DNA of 25,643 nucleotides, taken from assembly GCA_003024985.2 (NCBI GenBank), contig PXIH01S0004044.1; one strand, written 5' to 3'. Source of the DNA: Euperipatoides rowelli (Eukaryota; Onychophora; Udeonychophora; Euonychophora; Peripatopsidae). Shown one piece after another: positions 18,001-25,643 of the stretch. The notes under the pieces are model-generated. The model ran no database searches. It was given only the letters and a program-made list of their open reading frames with translations, and was not told where the DNA came from. Positions within the stretch are counted from its first letter, which is position 1, and each line of letters starts with the position of its first letter. The position numbers and the translations under genes are program-made.

Positions 18001-18510
18001 GGCGTTACTGTGCTACTGATTGGAAATGGAAATTTATGTGATGGTGAAAAACAAAACTGGTGATAAATGAAGGTTCGGCAATAACAAATGCATATAGGAA
18101 TTAATGTAGAAGAAGGGCGCTCAACAGCTAACCCATGTTGTCAGGATGATTTAAAATTTTCAACACCGGTTTTGTTTCTTCGCACTGACTCACTTTTTTT
18201 CAGACATGGCTTTGCACAATGAGCCATAATTAAATATTTTGTTTTCAATTTGTAAAACAAATTCCATCAGCACTGCAAGCTATAGCTTACTTCAAATGTT
18301 TCGGTTGAGGTTGAAACAAAATTTTGCAGACAGTATCCATAGAGGGCAGCTTCTTCGGTTGTCACAGTATGCCATCCATTTCCCTCACGACATGCCCCGG
18401 GCTTCCTGCTTTGATGGCTAGGTTTCCAGCCATCGGTGCTCCCACCTGGGACGATGTAGCTGCTTAACAGCAGACCAGATGTTATAATGTAGCAAGCTGT
18501 CGTTACTACA

Positions 18511-18596
18511 TTCTACAGGTACTTGGAAAAAATAATAAGGATCATTTATAATCACCAATTATAACAAATCTAAAAATATTAGATTGTTATATACGA
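18511..18596 (+). repeat. Exact 86-bp direct repeat, copy 2
   Basis: Identical to 17336-17421. It is immediately followed by another member of the ~60-bp repeat family. Confidence 0.9.
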
Positions 18597-18652
18597 GTTC
18601 CTCATGTCCTAAGCGGCTCCAAGTCCTAGCTCAAGACATGCTTCACTGTGTA
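18597..18652. repeat. Copy of ~60-bp dispersed repeat family
   Basis: TCCTCATGTCCTAAGCGGCT followed by the core CCAAGTCCTAG (18619-18629) and CTTCACTGTG. The first words are diverged from the GGTAC start of the other copies. Confidence 0.65.
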
Positions 18653-19141
18653 GAACCCTTCTTCCTTGGTTTGAAGTAGAATATATTAAAAAAGAAATTC
18701 TATGAAGATTTTCTAGTTCCGGATGCTTCACTGGAAATTATAAACGGTTGTTCAACACCAACCCACAATAAAATATAAAAGGTTGTTCAAAAACAAACCT
18801 TTGAAATGTTGTCTAGACTATTCTTTTAATAGAATTTTTTTTTAACAAGAATGGCTTTTTTTTTTTGCATTCAGGAGCGAACTGTTCAGATAACATCTAC
18901 GGTAACTATTTTCCTTTTAAAGTGGTAAATCCAAATACAGGTTTAAATTTGAAATCAATTAGGAAATTCCTGTTTGGTTAATAATTCAACTGGGCCACTA
19001 TAACAAACATTTTTGTTTGTTATAGCAAAATATAATTAAACTATGAAATAATGCTATCTTGTGAAGATGTTAAAATCAGAGGGCGGAGGAATTATTTTCA
19101 ATTATTTGAAGAGCCGTCTGCTAGTCGTGGCCCCGTCTGAC

Positions 19142-19165
19142 TGCTGGAAGAGCCATCTTCCAGCA
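19142..19165. repeat. Perfect 10-bp hairpin
   Basis: TGCTGGAAGA, loop GCCA, TCTTCCAGCA. A tight, perfect stem in the unexplained segment; it could be a structured RNA element or a remnant of a mobile element end. Confidence 0.7.
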
Positions 19166-19300
19166 TGGAATAAATTGGATGATCCGCTTCTTGTCTTGGC
19201 TGGAATCAATATTAAATAATAAATTAAAAACTATATTACTTCTTATTATCTTTATTTACAAGTGGGCAATATTTACAAAATAAAAACTGTTCACGTTGGN

Positions 19301-19950
19301 AAAATATCAATTGAGACAAGGAAAATGCCTAGTAAAGATAGCACTTGCCATATGTGACGAACAACAAATGCACATTAGACATTTAAATTCACCTAGAGAA
19401 GTTTGGGAAGAATTACAGCGACTTTATGCTCCCAAAGATAGAAAATTTTGCATAGTACAGCTACGGAGAAAATTACATTCTCAAAACTTCAATGATTATG
19501 ATTCGATGGAAAAATACTTAGGCCAAATAAATGAAGTAGTCTCAGAATTAAATAATATAGGCGATAAGATCGAAGACGGCGATTTAGCTATGACTATCTA
19601 ATGCGGTCTATCAGATGAATGGGATACTACAGTATCAGCTTTATGCAATTTACCAGAGGCAGACTTTACTTGTGCAACAATCAAAAGATGGCTCATCACA
19701 GAATATTCAAGACACTGTGATAATAATAAAGTTAAACAGACAGCAATGTTTGTAAAAACAGACTAAAATAAAAAACATTTAAAGAAAGAACAGATTATTT
19801 CCTGTTATAAATGTAAGAAAATAGGGCACTATGCTAAAGACTGCTACTCATCCTCAAAAAAGAAAATAAAATATAACAAGAAATTATTTTCAAAGGACGA
19901 CATGAATGTAAACTGTGGTATAATTATTGCAAATGAAAACATGTGAATTA
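19301..19950 (+). pseudogene. Copia gag, middle and C-terminal part with zinc knuckle
   Basis: Resumes the gag frame (YQLRQGKCLVKIALAI) and runs through LNSPREVWEELQRLY, the conserved A.E.W..L...Y block. The zinc knuckle CYKCKKIGHYAKDC at 19803-19844 is a complete C-x2-C-x4-H-x4-C nucleic-acid-binding motif. Three in-frame stops interrupt it: 19599-19601, 19764-19766 and 19944-19946. All lie in the same frame as the downstream protease, so these are substitutions rather than a gag-pol frameshift. Confidence 0.9.
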
Positions 19951-20267
19951 TCGATTCAGGTGCAACACATCATATGACACCAGATGAAAAATATTTCACA
20001 GAATTAAATAAGGAAACTTTCATGGAAAACATCTTGACAGCAGACGGCTCAATAACTCCAACAGGAAAAGGAACGATAAATGCAAAAATAATAAGTGAAA
20101 ATGTTAATAAAATAAATTCCTTTCAAGCAAGTAATACACTGTTAGTTCCTGGACTAAAACATAGTATTCTATCAGTCAAACAATTAATAAACAATAATAA
20201 AAACATCACATTCAACAAAAAAGGATGTCATATATACAATGCAATAAATAGAAAAACTACAAATTAA
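19947..20267 (+). pseudogene. Copia protease (aspartic)
   Basis: In the same frame as gag, directly after the TGA at 19944: IIDSGATHHMTP, with the catalytic Asp in DSG at 19953-19961. Further on, LLVPGLKHSILSVKQL matches the V..L..NLLSV.QL block typical of the copia protease to GAG-pre-integrase region. The frame closes at TAA 20265-20267. The enzyme would cleave the polyprotein and have a single active-site DSG per monomer. The catalytic motif is intact but cut from gag by the stop. Confidence 0.88.
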
Positions 20268-20339
20268 AGCTGGAAAAATGGGAAAATTATATGTTATCAA
20301 AACTGAAACAATAATTACAAATTATATAATATACTGACA

Positions 20340-21235
20340 CATAAAGATGTTAAACCAGAATGCCTAGACTTATCGCACTAAAGACTAATGCATGCTAATA
20401 AGCATCCAATTATTAAAATGTCCAATAAAAATACAGTAAGAGCTTTGAACTGTAAAATAACCGAACCAACCCCTTGTACAGACTGTTTAATTAGAAAATT
20501 AACACGTCAATCCTTTCCAAAACATTAATAAAATTTTAAAGAAGTAAAACTGAAATTCTAGAATTAGTGCACACTGACCTAATGCGACCCATAGATACTG
20601 CAAGTTGGGGCAAAGCCCGATATATTCTAAGCATAATAGATGATGCCAGCAGGTACACTTATGTATATTTTCTAAAGAAAAAAGAAGAAACATTTGACAC
20701 ATTTCAAATATGGAAAAAGCAAGTGGAAAAACAAACTGGAAAATATTTAAAAAGAATAAGGACAGACAATGGCCTTGAATTTTGCTCAAAAGAATGGGAT
20801 ACATTTTGCAATAAATATGGACTAATACATGAAAAATCAATGGCTTATACACCTGAACAAAATGGAGTAGCCGAAAGGAACAACAGAACCATATTAGACT
20901 TATAAGAAGTCAAATGAACTCATATGCTTTTCCAAAGGCAGCATGGGCCGAACTAACATACACAGCTGCATATATAAGAAAGTTCTATACCAATAGCCAT
21001 AATGAAAGTAAAACCCCATATGGGATATGGGTAAGAATCAAACCCAGCTTAAGACACCTCAAGGCTATTAGATGTAAAACATTTGTACACATACTAAAAC
21101 AAAGACAAACGTCCAAACAAATGGACAAAGCACAAAAAGGACTCCTAATAGGATATGCCCTACATGGATGCGGATACAGAGTTTGGTTACCAGAAAAAGG
21201 ATGTGTTCAAGAATCATGAGACTGTAGATTCAATG
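20340..21235 (+). pseudogene. Copia integrase (GAG-pre-integrase plus DDE core)
   Basis: A pre-integrase zinc-type remnant lies around 20375-20520 (RLMHANKHPI..., CTDC). The core follows in a shifted frame: HTDLMRP with the first Asp at 20576-20578, RTDNGLEF with the second Asp at 20765-20767, and NGVAERNN with the Glu at 20873-20875. The last two are spaced exactly D-x35-E, so all three catalytic residues are present. A frameshift near 20905 moves the C-terminal part to the frame beginning NSYAFPKAAWAE, which runs to a TGA at 21217-21219. Confidence 0.9.
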
Positions 21236-21439
21236 AAAAGCAAATAATAAGAATTGAAAACATTGATGAAACAAATAACAACCAAATATTGATTGAATTC
21301 AGTCAACCTGACAATAATGAAACAGCAACAGAAGAAAGCTTAGACAAACAAGACACAACAACTATAAAAGAAGGAAGAATAAATAAATCAAAAGAAACAA
21401 ATGAAAGAACTCATCAAATGACATTAAGGCCACAAATTA

Positions 21440-22130
21440 ACACTTGTCAAGATGGAAACCCAAAGTTATTCAAAGAAGCAATGAACTCAACAGAAACAAG
21501 TAAATGGATCGAAGCTATGAATGATGAAATTGAATCCCTAAACTAACACAAAGTATGGACATTAAAAGACCTACCTTCTGGTAAAATGGCCATAAAATGC
21601 AAATGGGATTTTACAAAGAAGAAGGCTAACCCTCCAAGTGAAGAACAAAGATTCAAAGTGCACCTTGTAGCCAAAGGCTTCCACAAAAACAAGGAATAGA
21701 CTACGAGCAAGTATATACACCAGTATTGAGCGTTCAGACTATAAGACTACTCACTGCAATTGCTACAGAAAAGAAATGGTTACTAGACCAATATGACATA
21801 AAGACGGCATATTTACATAGTGATTTAACATAAACGATTTACATGGAATAACCTGAAGGATTCATCCAGAAAGGACAAGAAAAATTATACTGTAAATTGG
21901 AAAAATCCCTCTATAGACTAAAACAGAGTGGTAGATGTTGGAATAACCATCTAGATAAAACACTAAAAGAAAATGTTTTCACCAGAAATGAAATAGATCC
22001 ATGTGTATACAAGATAAACATGAAAGAAGGGACATTGATACTAACTGTTTATGTTGACTACATACTTACTATATCAGAAAATGAGAACGTAGACAAAAAT
22101 TAAAACAGATACTTGAAACATGTTTCCAAA
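21440..22130 (+). pseudogene. Copia reverse transcriptase (RVT_2), catalytic motif altered
   Basis: Blocks in order: FKEAMNS...KWIEAMNDEIESL, KMAIKCKWDF, KVHLVAKGF, DVKTAYLHSDL-like sequence near 21797-21830, SLYRLKQSGRCWNNHL and CVYKI. The active-site block at 22050-22061 encodes YVDY instead of the invariant YVDD, so the second catalytic aspartate is lost. Stops near 21544, 21697 and 21830 and frameshifts also break it. Confidence 0.88.
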
Positions 22131-22379
22131 TAAAACACATAGACATAGTATCAAACTTGTTGGGCGTAAACTTCGAACACCTGGATGATGGAAGCATCTC
22201 ACTATCCCAAACATCATAATACATTAACCAACTATTAGAAAAGTTCAGACTGCAAGACTCAAAAGGAGCTAAGACACCAATGGAAATCCGGAATGAATTC
22301 CTAGAGGAGGAGGGAGGAGAAAGTAGAGAAATAGAAAATCTACCCTTTCAAGAATTTATTGGAGGAATGCTATATCTCT

Positions 22380-22964
22380 CACAAAGGACCAGACCGGATA
22401 TTGCCGCCAAAAGAGTACTGAGATACATAAAGGACACTAAAGAATACAAAATCGCATATCAACCAACAGGACAACAACTCTTAGCGTACTCAGATGCAGA
22501 TTGGGCCACTTTCCAAAATGATCGCAAAAAGCACTACCGGATATACAGTTATGCTATCAAACGCATCAGTACTATGGAAAAGTGCAAAACAGACCACAAT
22601 CGCCCTAAGTACCATGGAGGCCGAATACATTGCTTTAGCATAATGTGCAAGAGAAGTTACCTGGATAAAGGAACTATTGAAACTGCTTGGAATCATAGAC
22701 ATTAGTCTCAACCCAATCACAATAAAATGTGACAGCCAAGCGGCTATCGCACACTCCAAGAGCTACATTTGCATATCCAGAACAAAGCATATATCCATTA
22801 AGCACCATTTCATATGTGAAAGAATTATGGATGGAGCGATAGACTTGGAATACGTCCCAACTGAACAGAACGTGGCCGATATATTGACTAAATCACTAGC
22901 TCAAAAGGCCCATGAGACCCACCGTGTAAAACTAGTGGAACTAAGCCAACCTAATGTGAAATAA
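22380..22964 (+). pseudogene. Copia RNase H and C-terminus
   Basis: SQRTRPDIA is followed by RVLRYIKDT, then [10 protein letters not shown], whose Asp belongs to the RNase H active site. After a frameshift the [11 protein letters not shown] block (Glu-containing) appears near 22605-22640, then KCDSQAAIAHS, RTKHISIKHHF and NVADILTKSL. The frame ends with TAA at 22962-22964, just before the polypurine tract. The domain order and motifs are complete but the frame is broken at least once. Confidence 0.9.
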
Positions 22965-22985
22965 CACCTCAAGTGGATATATTTT

Positions 22986-22994
22986 GAGGGGGGA
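22986..22994 (+). other. Polypurine tract
   Basis: GAGGGGGGA, 2 bp before the TGTTGG start of the 3' LTR: the expected plus-strand primer site. Confidence 0.85.
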
Positions 22995-22996
22995 TT

Positions 22997-23195
22997 TGTT
23001 GGATACAACAATACCCTAATAAACTCAAGTGCTCATGCAGGACTTGTAAGATGTATGTATTATATATTGTATAGAGTTCTTTGAATGTAGTTGAATCTTT
23101 GCCATTATTAATATGTTCTAATGCCCAAGTTATCCACTCTAGTTAAATAAATGTTTGTTGTATAGCTGTATTCCATTGTGTATACTTACTCAACA
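22997..23195 (+). repeat. Copia 3' LTR
   Basis: Starts TGTTGGATACAACA and ends ACTCAACA, with the terminal inverted pair TGTTG/CAACA. It is 199 bp long and aligns with the 5' LTR throughout. Confidence 0.95.
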
Positions 23196-23660
23196 TACAT
23201 TACATAGTAGTAGTTAGGGTTCTGCATTGGGTGAAGGTTAGGACCAGGGTGCAAGATATCTTACAGCATGGTTTGGATTGTAAATTAAAAAAATAAGGCT
23301 GCAAGGCCATTAAGAGCTGGTGAACTGTTCTACAATCTGATTGGTCTGTGAAAGATTCGACTGTCACATGTTTTAATGACTCATAAAAAGAGGATATAGG
23401 TCCAGTGAGCATGAAAGCAAATATTGTTTATATGTAGCTCAAGATGTCTTACGTACAGGCAAGGGTGCCCAAAGAAAAACAAATTCATCAAAGGGGGCGA
23501 ATAATTTATGGGACACTTAACATTTTATTTTGATCAACTTTGGATAAGTTCCAAGAATTCAGTTAAACTAGTAAGGGGTTTGGCCCTTAATATGCCATCA
23601 GTGTATAGTTCTCTAGTAATACTCTCAAATAGCCCTAATTGGGCTATAACAGTATGTTTA
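23196..23660. other. No supported gene
   Basis: Flank of the copia element. A 70-codon minus-strand frame (23200-23412) has no motif or splice context. A single TTAGGG word occurs but no telomeric array. Confidence 0.5.
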
Positions 23661-23668
23661 CTTTAAAG

Positions 23669-23803
23669 GTAAAATATGGAAATTTCATTGAAATAGCCTG
23701 GACTTTTAGATACAGGAAGAGATCTAACTGTTATTGGTAATAAATTAGCAAAACACTTGCTGAAATTAAGATTCACTATAAAATGTGACAAAATAAAAAT
23801 AAT
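23669..23803 (+). pseudogene. Retroviral-type aspartic protease fragment (Ty3/gypsy-like)
   Basis: After VKYGNFIEIA and a frameshift, the plus strand reads LLDTGRDLTVIGNKLAKHL, with DTG at 23709-23717. LLDTGADVTVI is the hallmark of Ty3/gypsy, BEL and retroviral proteases; here Ala is replaced by Arg. The preceding short strand-like segment also fits the family. Nothing else of an element (no RT, integrase or LTR) was found nearby, so this is an isolated relic. Confidence 0.6.
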
Positions 23804-23809
23804 TTAACC

Positions 23810-25643
23810 TTAGCAACAAAGATGAACTCTCACCTAGTTTAATATTTTATTTTAAGCCTTTATTAGTTTAGGCAATTGCAAAAAGATTTTAGAAATCATT
23901 TATGTCAAAAATCATTCTATTTCAATTAACAATTAGATAAACAATTCATTACCTTCCTTTATTTTGCCTTATGAGGCCATGAGGTTTTTTAATAAATTTA
24001 TATGCCATACCATCAGCATCTCCTAAAATGGAATATTTTTTATAAGATTGATATAAGGGTTACCACTTATTTCAATTTATCCTACAATTTTAGACCAGAA
24101 TGTGCTCTAGTCTCCAGGAAACATCAAGCATATTGGATAAAAACAAACACAAATAACCCCCAGTAAATATTATATCTCTTGTGTGAAAGTATTCCATTTT
24201 TTTAATACACAATCAGTGCAATAATTAACACTATTATATTCAATAACAACAGTTTATCAGAGATTTTTATTGCACAATTGCCAAAGAAATAACTAGTACA
24301 GAGAAAATTTACTTCAAAAGATCAATAATAGAAATTTAAATAGTCCCCCTAGTTACAAATTACTTGTAAGTTTATCATAGATTATTTTATTACTTGTAAC
24401 TGCAATTATAAATTACTGAAAATGTATCTAGTAATCTATAATCCATCACTTTTACTTTTACTTTCCATAATAATTATTTTATAGGCAGGATTTTAAGATA
24501 ACTGGTTAATTTCTTAACAGGGTATTTATAATTATAATGAGCATCTATTGTAAGATAACTTACCAACCATTACAATACAGTCTATTAGCCTATTACTTAT
24601 TTAACTGGATGAATAGCCAGTTGAGAGTTGATATACATTGGGGCCCTAGCTAAAACTAAAAGTTATACAAGTGTCTGAAATAGAAAAAAAGATATTTGGC
24701 GATTGTTCCTGTAATATTAACCTTTAGTTGGACGTGCCTAAGGTGAGCATAACTGGTGATGTCGGGTCGGACCCAGTTCATTTTTGTAGGGCCTATTTTT
24801 TTTTTCAACAATAATAATTATGGTTTGAATAATTTTAGTTTAAACAATAAAAAAACCCACATCTTTTTTTTTTTTTTTTTTTTGTTTTATTAAGAAAAAT
24901 TTAAAAATCTTAAAAATATTGTAAGGAAGCTAATCTAACATGTGCTGCACAAAATCGGCAAATCAAAGATCATCACCTAACGTAGAGTTTGCAAATTGTC
25001 TGGAAGCATATTAGCAAATATTTTTCTACAAGAGCATCCCTTATTATGTGAATATAATTTAAAATATAAAATCCTAAGAGAAATCGAATGACTTATGTAC
25101 ATGGTGAGGTTGGGTTCCTTGGACCCAGCACATACTGGCACAGACAAAATTGATGTGCTTAAGTGGATGATTTGGCACTGGAGGCTTAGAACACAACATT
25201 TTAGGAAGCTACTGAGATAATTGTCATGCAACACCATTTACACACATCTGGCAATTTATTGTCTCAGGTCGGTACATCACCGACTAAGGGCTAAAAATAA
25301 CAATTATAAGATCAATAATATCCATCAAATTAATAATACTATGATAAATTTGTGCATACTACTACTACTGCTGCTACTACTACTACTACTACTAATAATA
25401 ATAATAAATAAGACTACTCGAATAATAATAAGACAAATACATAATGTACATCTATTATAATCTCTTTTTTTTCTTAGAGTATATTTTAATCTAAGTGGGA
25501 ACAATATCTCTGCTTGTATAAATTCATGGAAGCATGTACTTCTGCAAAAAGTCGGAAAACTTTTATATATCTAATAGGATATTATCTTTTTGACATATTT
25601 TCTGTTTCCCTTTCTAAAAAAAATCTGTGGGAAATTTAAATAT
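23810..25643. other. AT-rich non-coding stretch
   Basis: No supported gene. It contains a T run near 24863-24883 and the (ACT)n/(AAT)n microsatellite at 25356-25410. Minus-strand frame 24977-25237 and plus-strand frame 25221-25460 lack motifs; the latter is a translation of the microsatellite. Confidence 0.5.
25356..25410. repeat. Compound (ACT)n-(AAT)n microsatellite
   Basis: ACT/GCT units followed by AAT units, about 55 bp. Confidence 0.95.

Larger units (their letters stand above)
17335..19300. other. Foreign segment inside gag bounded by single Ns and exact duplications (suspected misassembly)
   Basis: Single N at 17335 and at 19300. Flanking gag sequence is duplicated exactly (17265-17334 and 19301-19370), and the first 86 bases of the segment (17336-17421) recur exactly at 18511-18596. 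Within it are three copies of the ~60-bp dispersed repeat and a hairpin at 19142-19165; no gene is evident. The arrangement suggests contigs with unmerged overlaps or alternative haplotypes rather than a transposon insertion. Confidence 0.75.
16819..23195 (+). mobile_element. Ty1/copia LTR retrotransposon, near full length but inactive
   Basis: Order: 5' LTR, primer site, gag, protease, integrase, reverse transcriptase, RNase H, polypurine tract, 3' LTR. Integrase before reverse transcriptase defines the copia superfamily. Gag and protease share one frame, as expected of a single gag-pol ORF. Several stops, at least two frameshifts and YVDY in place of YVDD make it defective. The LTRs differ by about ten substitutions plus an indel over ~200 bp, so the insertion is not recent. 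No target-site duplication is visible (ATTAT against TACAT); the left flank is a microsatellite. Excluding 17335-19300 the element would be ~4.4 kb. Confidence 0.93.

Noticed and set aside
20499-20852. 117-codon minus-strand frame
   Set aside because: Antisense shadow of the copia integrase core.
16814-23200. Target-site duplication of the copia element
   Set aside because: ATTAT on the left and TACAT on the right do not match; the microsatellite has overwritten the left flank.
23214-23230. TTAGGG telomere-type word
   Set aside because: Single occurrence, no array.
25221-25460. 79-codon plus-strand frame with poly-Leu
   Set aside because: Leucine run is a translation of the ACT microsatellite.

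Overview
The window looks like a stretch of animal nuclear genome, very AT-rich and mostly non-coding. Visible genes are split into short exons with GT-AG splice sites and AATAAA signals. There are many microsatellites, inverted repeats and decayed retrotransposons, and no bacterial operon structure. The palindrome TAGGCCTA and near versions recur, and the intact-looking copia element carries an internal-tRNA primer site known from animal copia elements. A marine or other invertebrate is my best guess; the sequence does not fix the species.

Layout. 1-700 is featureless AT-rich DNA. 704-1635 is a satellite-like tandem array whose ~133-bp monomers alternate as A and B types, giving a ~267-bp dimer period. 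2380-2507 resembles the 3' tail of a non-LTR retroelement ending in (TAA)n. 3178-5513 is an old, 5'-truncated Ty1/copia element running from integrase to RNase H, broken by stops. 5760-6960 holds copies of a short repeat with ETS-like and YY1-like motifs, one copy inverted relative to the others. 8412-8553 is a probable exon of uncertain strand. 10370-10431, 10754-10886 and 11595-11700 are three phase-compatible plus-strand exons of one unrecognised gene.

13212-16726 is dominated by inverted repeats: a ~525-bp foldback, a ~100-bp MITE-like foldback, a 705-base assembly gap (14931-15635), and two larger palindromes. The arms of both palindromes carry outward-facing 3'-terminal exons with poly(A) signals. 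This is the most unusual part of the window.

16819-23195 is a nearly full-length copia element: two ~200-bp LTRs, a primer site matching the anticodon arm of initiator tRNA-Met, gag with a zinc knuckle, protease, integrase, reverse transcriptase and RNase H, and a polypurine tract. It is inactive (stops, frameshifts, YVDY in place of YVDD). It is interrupted in gag by 17335-19300, a segment edged by single Ns and exact 70-bp and 86-bp duplications, which suggests faulty contig joining. 23669-23803 holds a small retroviral-type aspartic protease remnant. The rest, to 25643, is AT-rich DNA with microsatellites.

The window shows no coherent multi-gene pathway. It reads as gene fragments or introns embedded in repeats.
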